From Tricholoma matsutake (taxonomy: Eukaryota; Basidiomycota; Agaricomycetes; Agaricales; Tricholomataceae), in assembly GCA_026075535.2 (NCBI GenBank), contig AP026539.1, positions 9,672,001 to 9,736,000 of the forward strand: a DNA stretch of 64,000 bases, given 5' to 3'. Below, one piece after another: positions 1-10,400 of this stretch (within the stretch, counting starts at the first letter, position 1; each line of letters opens with the position of its first letter). Below the pieces are notes generated by a model that had not been told where the DNA came from, ran no database searches, and saw nothing but the letters and a program-made list of their open reading frames with translations. The position numbers and the translations under genes are program-made.

Positions 1-220
1 GGATGAACTGTTGGTAGAAGTTGCAGAATCCAAGGAAGGATTGGATGTCCTTAACCTTTTGAGGTTTGGGCCAGTTGAGGATGGTTTTGACTTTATCTTC
101 GGACATCTGGAGCCCATCTGGAGAGAAGATGAACCCCAAGTATTCCATGCTGTCTTTATGGAACTTGCATTTCTATGGAGCAGCATAAAGCCTATTTTTC
201 CGGAGTCTCCAGAGAACTTC

Positions 221-995
221 TGGAAGATGCCAAGTTTGGCAGCCTACACTAGACTTAGGTTTACTAAAAGACAGGATCAAATTATCTTCGTTGCATGGAA
301 GTAGGAACAAAGGTTAAGAAATAAAAAATAAGTAATATATAAGAAAAAGATCAACTGTGTAAGTAAAAGGCTGCATCAAGTATAGTGTGTGATTTGGGAA
401 GGCTGCATCGGGCATAGTCACATAATAGGAAGGTACCACATCAATAGGATAATGTCAGCACTGCTGGATGTGGATAGAAGGTAATAAGGATGTATGGTGC
501 TGTTGCCAGGATGCATGTCGCTGGTTGTTGTTGTCATATTTGCCGGTGGCTGTGCTGGCAGCGAGGGTGATTGTGTCGGCAATGTGTGTGGCTGTGTCAG
601 TGCCATGGGAGTGTGTTGGTGGCATAGGGTGGCCATAACTCACTGTAACATGGACATTGGTATATCTGGTGTTGGTGAGTTGTTTATGTGCCATAGGTGG
701 CTATGCTACTGCCGGTGGCAAGGGTGGTTGTGTCGGCAATGTGTGTGGATGTGCCGGTGCTGTGGAAGTGTGTAATGGTGGTGTAGTAATGTAACACAGA
801 CATTGGTACATATGTCTGGTGTTGGTGAGTTGTTTATGCACCATAGGTGGCCATGCTATCACCGGTGGCTGTGTCAGCGGCGAGGGTGGTTGTGTCAGCA
901 ATGTGTGTGGTGTGCCAGCACTGTGGAAGTGTGTAACGGCGGCATAGGTAAATTAACTTGTTGTAATGTTGTGAGTCTGTGGGGCCAGACTTACA
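221..995. mobile_element. Solo LTR inserted in RT, with 5-bp TSD
   Basis: A 775-bp insertion splits the minus-strand RT. The flanking 5-mers are identical (ACTTC at 216-220 and 996-1000), and removing the insert plus one copy restores the expected RT reading KEVLWRLRKN. The termini are TGGAAG...CTTACA, i.e. TG...CA, as in LTRs. No coding capacity of retroelement type is present. The interior (about 535-950) is a GT-rich array of roughly 2.6 units of about 150-160 bp, anchored by TTGTGTCGGCAATGTGTGTG-like segments at 564, 721 and 883. Orientation cannot be decided. Confidence 0.85.
535..950. repeat. GT-rich tandem array inside the solo LTR
   Basis: Three degenerate units of about 150-160 bp share the landmarks GCAATGTGTGTGG (near 578, 735 and 898), ACATTGGTA (654, 800) and TGGTGTTGGTGAGTTG. 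Long open frames here, on both strands, are artefacts of the repeated composition. Confidence 0.75.
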
Positions 996-2352
996 ACTTC
1001 CTTGACGTGAGCCTTATGTTGACTCATGTCATTGGAGTAGATTAGGATATCATCGAGGTAGACAATGACACTGACATCTAATAGGTCACTGAAAATGTTG
1101 TTCATGAGGTGCTGGAAGGCAGCAGGTGCATTGGTGAGTCCAAAAGGAACCACCAGCCATTCGAAAGAACCATAGCATGTGTGGAAAGTGGTTTTCCATT
1201 CATCTCCCTCAGCAATGCTGACTAAGTGATAGGCATGCTGGAGGTCAATTTTGGTGAACATGTGTGCCTTTCCTGGAGAGTCCAGGAGATCCAAGATTAG
1301 AGGAAGTGGGTAGTGGTCCTTCTTTGAGATGCGGTTGAGTCCCTGGTAGTCAACGCAAAGTTGGAGACTCCCATCCTTTTTCTTGACAAAGAGTATAGGA
1401 GCGCTGTGAGGGGATTTGAAGGGGTGGATGAAGCCCGAGTGAACATTTTCTTCAATGAATATTTGGAGGGCCTCAAGCTCAGAGGGAGAGAGGGAGTACA
1501 TGCGACCTGGAGCTGGGAGAGCGTTATCCTCTGTTTCTATCTTGAGGTCATAGGGACAGTGTGGAGTAAGGGTGTCGGCTTGTTGTTTATTAAAAAGATC
1601 TGCAAATTTGTGATATTCTTCTGGAACATCTGAGAGGTCTGGAGGATTTCCAGATGCTACTGAGGATTTAGCTGCCAGTCCTTCTGGGCAGAATGTCATC
1701 TGAAGGGCAACAGCCCCAGGAAGTTTGCTTGCATGCATGTAAGCGGCAGCATTGATGAAAGAGATCTCAGGAGGTATAAGTTTGAAGGGTTTAGTGATTA
1801 CAAGGTTTTCATGGGTTTCTGCTGGAAGGTTCAGAGGTGAAGGTGACTCACACAAGATAGGAGAGTCAGAAGACATCAAGGGGGCAGGACCTCTTTGAGC
1901 TGTGGAATGGAAATTTATTTGGCCTGAAGACCGGTCAATCAACAGATTGTATTGCTTCAGCCAGTTATGACCAAGTACTGCAGAACAGGAAGAGTCCAGC
2001 GAGGTTACATAAAATGTCAGATTGAATACTTCACCAGATGGAAAAGTGACTGGGAGTTTCACAACTTGGGTTATGGTGGAGTTACAAGTTCCATCAAATA
2101 GTCGGAGTCCAATCAGAGGAATGGTTTTGGTACTAAGTTGGTAGTCCCACACAAATGATGAATCTAGGACACAATGTGAGGAACCAGAGTCGATAAGAGT
2201 TTGGATTTTTAGGGAATGTTTAGAAAGGGATAGCAGGATGGTAAGGGATTTGGGATCAGAAAGAGCGGACACATTGAGATGGACATAAGCAGCCAGTTGG
2301 GAAAGGTCAACACAACCCTCAGCCCCAATGGCATGTTCCTGAGGGTTGTGGA

Positions 2353-3436
2353 CTATTTTTTTGGGTCTGCAGAGTCTGGCTTGGACTTGGTGACTTCTGC
2401 AGCATGAGCTTTGGCTGCTTCAGACTTTGGACAATTTCTGGCTCCATGTCCTTTCTTGCCACAGTAGAGGCAAAGTCCTTCTTTTATGTGGCATTCACGC
2501 TCATCTCCGGTTAATTTACCCTCTTTCCCCAACTTGTCAGAAATAGAGTTTTTTGGCTTGTCCCTCTAGAAGTTGTTCTTCGACCCAGAGGAGCTGCCAG
2601 ACAAGGATTGGCTTGAGTGGTTGGTGCTGGATGAGGGCTGGGGTTTTGACTGAGTGTTAGAGTTGGAATTGGAGCAAGGAGAAGCTTTGGATTCCTTTCT
2701 CCTGGGGTTTGCAGAATTCCTGGGAGTTTTTGCTTCTAAGTGGGTTTCTTCTTCCTGCATCCAATAGATGTTGTCAGCATCTTGGGCTTTAAGATGTAGA
2801 GATGCTAGAGTATTGGGTTGTCCCCCCCATGAGAATTCTATGCATAGATGGAGCAGAAGACCATGGAAATACCGGTTGCAAAGAGTGGCCTCATTCCAAT
2901 TGACCCAGGAAGCCAGTTCCCAGAAATCCACATTATACTTCACTTTTCTTCATTGTGAGTTCTGAAAGGGCCTTCTCTGCATCCCCAACAGGGTTGTGAG
3001 GACCAAAATTACTTTCCAACTCACTAAGGAATACCTCATAGTTCCACATCCAATGGGCAGAATTTGTTGGGTCATTGAGTCCAGGTTCAAACCAGCTAAG
3101 GGCTGACCCTTTGAGGTAGGAAAGGATGAATAGGATCTTCTTTTCATTGGAGGCAAAGACCTGAGGACAATTGTGGAAGTGAAGGTTGCATGAGACTAGG
3201 AAGTCCTGAAGTTTCCAGGAGTTAGCCCCATCGAAAGTGTCAGGGTCCCAGACTTTGATCTTTTCAGATTTGGGTGCTTGATTCTGCTGGAGGGTTTGGA
3301 GACTGTCCAAGAGCTCAAAGAGAGCATCAAGGAAGCTATCTCCTGTGTCAGGATTTCTGCCATTGGGAGGTTGAGAGTCATCAGGGTTGTCAGGATTGGG
3401 GTCATCCCACTGGGAAGTCTGTCCTCTTTACCAGAA
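2353..3436 (-). pseudogene. Ty3/Gypsy gag (family G1), 5'-truncated and frameshifted
   Basis: Minus-strand gag homologous to the gag at 14145-15326: the shared core includes KIKVWDPDTFDGAN, LVSCNLHFHNCPQVF, LSYLKGSALSWFEPGLNDPT and NVDFWELASWVNWNEA. A CCHC zinc knuckle (CLYCGKKGHGARNC) lies near 2440-2490, and the gag stop (TAG) is at 2353-2355. The coding is broken near 2940, where two frames must be joined. The N-terminus ends abruptly at about 3436, where the sequence becomes the 5' part of a CRN gene. No LTR or leader is present upstream, so the element lost its 5' end or recombined. Confidence 0.9.
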
Positions 3437-4020
3437 AATCTGGCCAAACAGATCGCGCTTTCCCCAGAGCTTACTATAAATTTCAATGAGCCAGGGTGGC
3501 AGTGAGTTCAGTGAGAGATTCGAATTCTGGGATGAAGATGGTGTGATTGTCGCTAAATAGGGTCATAAACAAGTCAGAATGGCAACGGTTGACACCACGA
3601 GCCATTAGCACTCACTACCAGGCAGACGGGGTAAGATAATGCTTAGAACATCCTCTGCAGGCTCTTCCTTCCAGTAAAACGAGATGCATTTCCATGTCTT
3701 CAACTCCTGACCATCTTCAAGCTTGATACTCTGAGCATAATCTTCACTGAGACTTTCCAGGGGCAGTTGGAACTATTATGAGTTAAGATCTGTGCACCAA
3801 TGCTTATTGACCATTCACTCACCTTCAAAAGTTTCAGGGAGTTGGCAGGGATGTGTTCAAATGATGGCTTCTTCACTCAAATAGTTTCCTTCAGATCATC
3901 CATGGAGGCACTGTGTTTGATTCTAACTGAAAAGATTTGCTCGAGTTCATCGCCTTGGACCCAGCACCATAGGATGATCTCATTGGACATATTCCCCTGT
4001 TGTGTTGAATTGAAGACCTG
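3437..4020 (-). pseudogene. Duplicated CRN gene 5' end, CpG-decayed and fused to gypsy gag
   Basis: The minus strand here matches 27338-27925 almost base for base: 5' untranslated region, start codon (ATG ending at 3990), exon 1, the 50-bp intron 1, exon 2, intron 2 and the first part of exon 3. Introns are retained, so this is a DNA-level duplication, not a retrocopy. Differences are mostly transitions at CpG sites. For example, the CGA at 27479-27481 is TGA here, giving an early stop. Homology ends at about 3436, exactly where gypsy gag begins. The rest of the CRN gene is absent, so this is a pseudogene fragment. Confidence 0.9.
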
Positions 4021-4023
4021 GTC

Positions 4024-4235
4024 TTTTCCTTTTTGGATCTAGCTTTCTGAGATCTGGACTTCCTTTTCTGGGTTTTCTCAGTCTTTTTATGAGGTTCACT
4101 ACTTTCTTGGGCAGCTTCCTCAGGATCCTTCTCTGGGGAGTTGGCTTTCTTGGGCTTATCTCCCCTAGTATGCTTGATTTTCTTCAGGGATTCAAAAAAT
4201 TCAAACCCCTTCCTTTGAGCCTCGGCATCTAGCAC
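4024..4235 (-). CDS. Lys/Glu-rich unknown ORF fragment
   Basis: An open minus-strand frame of about 70 codons begins with MLDAEAQRKGFEFFESLKKI and is very rich in Lys, Arg, Ser and Glu (for example KKTEKTQKRKSRSQKARSKK). It reads into the CRN duplicate without a stop, but homology to the CRN 5' flank begins only at 4020, so the two are probably separate sequences. The composition resembles nuclear-localisation or gag-tail segments. I do not recognise the family; it may be a gene remnant. Confidence 0.35.
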
Positions 4236-4320
4236 ACATCAGCAAAACATGGGCCTCATCTTTGGCATCTTTTCAGGTCTTTGGAAAGATGCAAAGCTCC
4301 CAAAGATGCAAAAGATATGC

Positions 4321-4446
4321 ATCTTTGAAAAGACATTGAGATCTTTGAAAAGACATTGAGATCTTTGAAAAGGCATTGAGATCTTTGAAAAGACATTGAG
4401 ATCTTTGAAAAGACATTGAGATCTTTGAAAAGACATTGAGATCTTT
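4321..4446. repeat. 20-bp minisatellite, 6 units
   Basis: Six head-to-tail copies of a 20-bp unit (ATCTTTGAAAAGACATTGAG) run without a spacer from 4321 to 4440, followed by a partial unit. One unit has a single A-to-G change (AAAAGGCATT). Related AAAGATG/CATCTTT words flank the array (4260-4320 and 4470-4520). There are no unique spacers, so it is not a CRISPR. Confidence 0.93.
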
Positions 4447-4640
4447 TCTGAGTAGGGTACATTGTCTCTCAAAGATGTGAGTTGATCTTTGAAAGACCTG
4501 TAACATGTTTGAAAGATGTACAATCTCTCAAAAGAACCCTCATTTTGCTCACTTCACTCACACAATGGTATATAAAGATGAGGATGCATTGTAATAAACT
4601 AGAATATGTAGATCTAACACAGTGGACTACATAGGAGTAA
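4447..4640. other. Intergenic sequence, no gene recognised
   Basis: AT-rich sequence with a TATAAAG at about 4571-4577. It could be the outer part of a decayed LTR or transposon, but no partner copy was found in the window. Confidence 0.3.
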
Positions 4641-5091
4641 GTACCACAATAGATCCACCTAGTGCATGTCACAGGTATGGGTCACTCAATGTCTTCCCAC
4701 ACCCACCACCTGAAACCTGTTCCTACAGGTACTACCTGTGGGTTTGCATCTTCATCATTGTGTCCTCATCCTGTTCCTGTCATCTTGCTGGTTGTCATTG
4801 TCGCTGTCTTCCCGTTGTCATCATGCACTCCGTATGCACCCTGCAAGCAGTTGTTTGCAGTGGTGGGGGGTGCCAGCTGCTCTCCCATGGTCGTGGTCCT
4901 CATGGTCCTCATCCCGTCTCTGATGCTCCCCATTTCCACCCCACAAGCAGGGGATCGTGGTGGTAGTTGGGTGTGCTGTGGTGGTCGTAGTGGCTGTGTG
5001 GTCCCCCAAGTTGTCATCATCAAAAAACTTTGGTTAGTAATGATAAAATGAAAAGACAAAGAAAAAAATACCTAATTTTTTGATGGCATCA
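4641..5091 (-). mobile_element. Palindrome/intron cargo fragment E, cut by gypsy G1
   Basis: This fragment carries the two hallmarks of elements A, B and D: degenerate palindromes (CTGCAAGCAGTTGTTTGCAG at 4841-4860; CCACAAGCAGGGGATCGTGG at 4941-4960) and an intron-like segment on the minus strand (5028-5071). The outer part (4660-4740: TCACAGGTATGGGTC, CACCTGAAACCTG, CTGTGGGTTTG) resembles the decayed MITE end at 51855-51959. The G1 LTR begins at 5092, so the element was interrupted. No coding function is assigned. Confidence 0.55.
5028..5071 (-). other. Spliceosomal-intron-like segment in fragment E
   Basis: Minus strand: a GTATTT donor, a T-rich body, a TTACTAAC branch-like motif and an AAAG end, 44 bp. 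It is weaker than the introns in A and B but has the same design. Splicing is inferred only. Confidence 0.45.
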
Positions 5092-5565
5092 TGTCAAGAA
5101 CCGTTCCTTGCCTGATTGGAACCCGCATCCATCTGACCCTTTCCTGCATGTCAAACCTGACTTTTGTCTATGCCTCCCAATTTTGTTCCTGGCTGCCTTG
5201 CATTGCCCATACTGCTGTGCACCAGGCCACCTTGTACAGCATCCATGGCTGCCCTCCCAAGGCTGCCATCTCTATTGCAAATTTGACTATGGATTCCTGT
5301 GTGGCTCCCACTAGATAATTTATCTATGCAGTCAAGACACTGCCACAGTCTTCATTCCTGTTCCGCATTATTCCGGACTACAGTATTTAAGCTTAGTTAG
5401 TTTCACCTTGTATTCCTCAGTTCATATATCAACATAGACTCAACTTTAATCTGCCAATCCAAACCTCCTTCTACTCCAACCTCAGTTCTCTAAGAGTCTG
5501 AACATCATTTGACTCAACCTCTAGTCTCCCTCTGAAGTTCTAACCTCATCTGAACTTAACCTAAG
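5092..5565 (+). repeat. G1 5' LTR, first part
   Basis: Begins TGTCAAGAACCGTTCC and matches 20213-20559 plus 26312-26400. A TATTTAAG box at about 5384-5391 may be the promoter TATA. CTAAG at 5561-5565 is the left target duplication of the G2 insertion. Confidence 0.9.
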
Positions 5566-6186
5566 TGTTACAATTTTCCTTGTAACTCATGGAACCTGAC
5601 GCACCCGATGATCCCCTCCAGACAGGAGGCACCCCTTGATTCATGCCTAGGGCATGTCCTTGACATCAGACACACACACAACGCATGCCGACTGCATGCA
5701 TTCAATCCCCTTCCCATGGAAGGCACCCTTGATGCATGGTGACTCCATGCACCCGAACCCACTCCCACACATGCTGTGATACAACAGCCCCCTGACATGC
5801 TGCACCGCAGCACTCCGTGACATCGGATGCCTCATGCAAGGCATGAGGCCTATTGTTTCTATGATTACTTGATACACATCTACCTTTCCAATTGGACGAT
5901 AAGGACCTCCCTTCTAGTATAAGTACTGCAACTTGTAGTAGGGATGTCCTTAGTTTAGATCTAGGCAATTAACAGCCTTAACTCGCAACTCGCAAACTTA
6001 CTTGAAACCACTAAGGAAGCCCCTTAGTGTGTGAACCTGAACGACTCTACGCAGAAGCCCTGCTAGAGTGCACTACCTATCTTACGTCGGACGCTCCGAG
6101 TAAGACTAGTGCCGAACGACTCGTCGAGGAAGCACCTTGTCAAATGACATCGACTAGATCGAGTGGTTGAGGCTTCGCCCTTAACA
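5566..6186 (+). repeat. G2 5' LTR (621 bp)
   Basis: TGTTACAATTTTCC...GCCCTTAACA. Differences from the 3' LTR are mainly C/T and G/A transitions, many at CpG, plus one large indel. The GTATAAGTACT at about 5918-5928 is a plausible TATA region. Confidence 0.95.
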
Positions 6187-6457
6187 TAAGATCTAAACTA
6201 TCTGCTAGCCCACCTACCTAGGTGTAGGCAATATGTCTTGATACACACCACAGCGACCCGGGTCTAGACAAACCCCAGACTGACCACCAAGAGAAGCAGA
6301 ACCACAGCCAGGTTCATCTTGGTACCGATACAATGGAAGACTAGTCTGTTACTCGACCCCAGCACAGCGTTGGTTCTACGGATCAACCGACAGACAACGA
6401 GGAGATTTCCTCACTGACAAAGACTTTGAACAACCACACACACCCCCACCTGAAACA
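6187..6457 (+). other. G2 leader region
   Basis: About 270 bp between the LTR and the recognisable gag. I do not see a clear standard tRNA primer-binding site directly after the LTR (TAAGATCTAAAC). Self-priming, as in some chromoviruses, is possible but not shown. Confidence 0.4.
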
Positions 6458-7402
6458 TCCACCCGCTTCCTAATAGATGAAACCGACAACCTCCACAATG
6501 AGATGTCCGAACCCGCCACAACTGCACCAACAATGTCCATAAAGGACATTCAAATCTGATCACCCACAGACTTCTCAGGAGAGTGGACCAAGACCGCCAA
6601 GTTCCTGCAGGAGATAGACCTGTACTTGCGAATCAATGACCAGGTCTACGACACAAACGACAAGAAGATTATCTTCATGCTGTCCTTCATGAATGGAGGG
6701 ACAGCAGCTGCCTGGGCGCAGGCATTTGTCAACCAACACCAGTCCGAGGGACTCGGAGAATACGCAGACTTCCGACAGAAGGTCCTAGAGGCCTTCTCAC
6801 CAATCGACAATGCCGGAATGGCAAAGACAGAGATTAAGAATCTCAAACAAGGTTCAGGGAACCTCAAAGAATATGTGGCAAACTTCCGCATCCTGAAAGA
6901 CAGGATGGGAATCACCAAAGATGCAGCCATGATTGAGTACTTCATGGATGGACTGCATCCTGAGTTACTGAAGAGGGTACACACAATGGAGACAGTGCCC
7001 AACACTCTCGAAGGCTGGATAAAGGCAGCTTCAAAATACAAAGGCCAATGGAAATGGGCCATGGCAATCCTGGGAAAGACCAGGCAGAACCAGAAGACAA
7101 ACAAAACAACAAAGAAAGGACAGCCCTCTCTTGACATCAACCGACTGATGAACCAAGAATGCGTGGAACACCTCCAGAAGGGATTGTGTTTCATCTGCCA
7201 CCAACCGGGACACCGATTGTCCAACCACAGGGATGGAAGGAACCCCACTCAGACAGGGTCAGCGCCCCCTCCCTACCAAAACCGCTTCACCCAGAAGAAG
7301 ACTGGGGTGGACACCTACCAGAAGATCCACACGATGCTGGATGAACTAGACAAAGAAGAAAAGGAACGAGCCCTCAACCTCATGGAGGAATCGGGTTTTT
7401 AG
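6458..7402 (+). pseudogene. G2 gag
   Basis: Capsid/nucleocapsid precursor. The frame that is open from 6626 extends upstream past one TGA at about 6558 (DIQI-stop-SPTDFSGEW). Typical gag core motifs follow (KIIFMLSFMNGGTAAAWAQ, FSPIDNAGMAKTEIKNLKQ, YFMDGLHPELLKRV). The knuckle near 7190-7235 reads CFICHQPGHRLSNH, a CCHH variant in place of CCHC, so RNA binding may be impaired or altered. The stop at 7400-7402 precedes pol by 17 bp; pol is in a different frame. The start codon is uncertain. Confidence 0.85.
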
Positions 7403-7419
7403 AACAGTGGCCTGATACG

Positions 7420-10400
7420 ATGCCAGTCACTGCTGTAGTCTCCCTAGGGTCTGTACTCTTAGCTACCATGAATAGACAATCTATGCATCTGTCTATTCAG
7501 GTAGCTGAGTCAGACAATGGGAAAGACGTTGCAATGAATGCGCTCCTCGACTCTGGAGCAGGAGGAGTCTTTATTGACTCGAAATTCATTGAACGAGAAG
7601 GGATCAAGACATATCCCTTAGGCTATACCATCCAGGCCACAAATGTAGATGGAACCCTGAACAGACAGGGAACAATCACAAGATACATGAAAGGGAAGCT
7701 CCACATCAATGGACGGAGCTGCCCAATGGAATACCTAGTCACTGGACTAGGCAAGGAATCGGTAATCCTGGGCCTGTCATGGCTGCGGAAGGTGAACCCA
7801 ATCATTGACTGGAAGAAGGGAACTCTTGAGTTCCGAGATGAAGAACGACAGGCTCAGATCAAACGAATCTTGGAGAAGACAAGAAGAGCCGAATGGGCCC
7901 TCCCAAACACCCTAAACCTTCCTAGGGTAGACGCCGAAAGGGAGGCGCCAAATGACAGAATGGCACGAATTCAACACATCGTGGCCAAAACAAGACAGAG
8001 GCTCTCTGAAGAGAAAGAGAGGAGCCTTGCCCGAGCCAGATTGGCTGTGGCAAAAACAAGAAAAAGACTCTCCGAAGAGAAGGAGAGAAACCTTGCCCGA
8101 GCACAACTAGCCATGGCAAAGACGAAGGAAAGGCTTTCCAAAAAGAAAGCCAAAGAACTGAATTCTACCCAGATAGCTGTCACAAAGACCAGAAGCAACA
8201 GCACTCCTAAGGAAGCCAGAAACCTTGAAGCAGCACGACGTGCCGTTGCCAAGACCTGAGAAAACCAGAAGAAGAAGCAACTGGAAAAGGGCAAAAACAA
8301 TGAATGTGACAGGGCACAACAAATTGTGCAAAAGATGAAGGAACTGCTAACCTCCACAGGGGAGGGAAGCACTGGCAACCAGAACTGGAAAATGGCACTA
8401 CGAAACGGGACAAAGAACCCCCAAAAGGCTACCCCAACATGCGATTATGGAACCCCCGATTATGGTACTACCGAAATGAGAATACCAACGCCCAGGGAGA
8501 CCCCTCCTCAAGTAAAGATCGAGGAGGTACCCGATGAGGAACTACTGGCAGATACCGGCATGGAAATACAAGCAATGGAAGAAACCCACGAACAAGATGC
8601 GACGGACCTCCTGATCGCATACATACGAGGGGAACCAGTCATTGGCATATTCGAGCCACCAGAAGAACCACCCCTGACCAAGGAACACTGAGAACCCACC
8701 CATACGTACATACGGAAAATGAACATGATCTCCAGGATTACAAGAGCCAAGGACTCCCCACAATATATATTCTCGAGAAGTGCATGGATCAGAGCAAAGA
8801 CATCCATTTCCCAGCGACTCACACACAAACAAGATGAGGGGAAGGAGGCCAGTAAACAGACCCTGGACGACTTACTGCCACCAGAATACCAGAAATACAG
8901 ACAGGTATTCGAGAAAGCCGCATCTGAACAATTCCCAGAATCGAAGCCATGGGACCATGTGATTGACCTGAAGGAAGGCTTTGTACCAAGGGATTGCAAA
9001 GTCTACCCACTGACACCAAAAGAACAAGAGAAACTCAACGAGTTTCTAGATGAAAACCTGGAAAAAGGATATATCCGACCATCGAAATCACCTATGGCAT
9101 CCCCGTTCTTCTTCATGTCGAAGAAGGACTCTGACACTCTACGACCTTGCCAAGACTATCGCTATCTAAATGAAGGAACGATCCAAAACAACTACCCTCT
9201 ACTGCTAATCGGAGATCTTTTGGACAAGCTGAAGGGAGCAAGATTTTTCACAAAGCTTGACATTCAATGGGGATACCATAACATACAGATAAAGAAAGGA
9301 GACGAGTGGAAGGCAGCATTCAAGACAAACCGAGGGCTATTTGAGCCAATGGTGATGTTCTTTGGGCTGTGCAACTCACTGGCAACATTCCAGGCCATGA
9401 TGAACGACCTCTTCCGAGACATGCTGGATGAAGGATGGCTTGTCATCTACATGGATGACATCCTGATCTTCTCAAAGACAGAAGAAGAACACCGGATAAG
9501 GACCGAGAGGGTCCTCGAATGACTACGGCAATGCGATCTCTACCTGAAAATAGAGAAGTGCAAATTCAACATACAGGAAGTCGATTTCTTAGGCATGATC
9601 ATCAGGCCCAACAAACTCGCAATGGACAGCACGAAGCTGGCTGGGATCAAGGACTGGCCCATGCCAAGGACAGTGAAGGATGTAAGATCCTTCCTAGGAT
9701 TTGGGAACTTCTATTGAAGATTCATCGGACACTTCGCAGATCTAGCCAGACCGCTGAATGATTTGATGAAGAAGAACCAGAAATTTGAATGGACGAACGG
9801 CTGCCAGCAGTTGTTCAATGCGCTGAAAAGGAAATTCAACGAAGCCCCAGTACTGCTGATGCCAGACACAACAAAACCATTTGTGGTGGAATCTGACGCC
9901 TCAAAGTTTGCAACAGGCACGGTACTCAGACAACAGGATGCCAATGGAGACTGGCACCCATGCGGCTATATCTCACATTCTTTCAACAAAGCTGAAAGAA
10001 ATTACGAGATATATGACAGGGAACTACTGGGAGTGATCCGAGCGCTAGAGACATGGAGACACTACCTACAGGGGACACCGTTCCCTGTGACGGTACTGTC
10101 CGATCACAAGAACCTGACATATTTCTGTCAGGCGCAAAAACTGAACCGACGACAGGCTAGATGGAGCATCTACCTGTCACAATTCGACCTGAAGCTACAA
10201 CACGTACCCGGATCACAGATGGTACAATCTGATGCCCTATCAAGGAGAGCAGATCATATAGCTGAAGAAGACACTGATAACAAGGACAAGACCATCCTCA
10301 CCGATGAACTATTCATGAAAACAATCGATGCTGAACTCCAGGGAGCCCTGGTCTCAGCAATAATGAAGGACAACCTTGTAAATGAAGCTTTACGAGCCCT

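Larger units (their letters stand above)
1..2352 (-). pseudogene. Ty3/Gypsy pol fragment (protease-RT), family G1, minus strand
   Basis: Reading on the minus strand, an uninterrupted stretch from about 2272 to 1001 encodes a retroviral-type aspartic protease (LIDSGSSHCVLD near 2190-2150) followed by reverse transcriptase (YLDD box at about 1049-1060, FTKIDLQHAYH, VPFGLTNAPAAFQ). The RT continues at 1-215 ([28 protein letters not shown]) after a 775-bp solo LTR insertion, and runs off the window. It is closely related to the pol at 15327-19012. The catalytic YLDD is preserved, but the insertion and the missing 3' half make it nonfunctional. Gag lies immediately upstream (2353-3436). Family assignment is secure; activity is excluded. 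Confidence 0.93.

Noticed and set aside
221..995. A true intron in the gypsy RT (GTAAGT...CAG)
   Set aside because: Identical 5-bp flanks and TG/CA ends mark an insertion. Splicing would leave a frameshift from the duplicated 5 bases, and related copies lack it.
418..1045. Several short Cys/Trp/Val-rich ORFs on both strands
   Set aside because: All lie in the GT-rich repeats of the solo LTR.
4321..4446. CRISPR-like array
   Set aside because: Units are contiguous with no unique spacers, and the context is eukaryotic.
6646..7248. Minus-strand ORF of 200 codons opposite G2 gag
   Set aside because: Shadow of a real gag frame with no domain of its own. The same applies to frames opposite pol (for example 8508-8999, 18093-18419).
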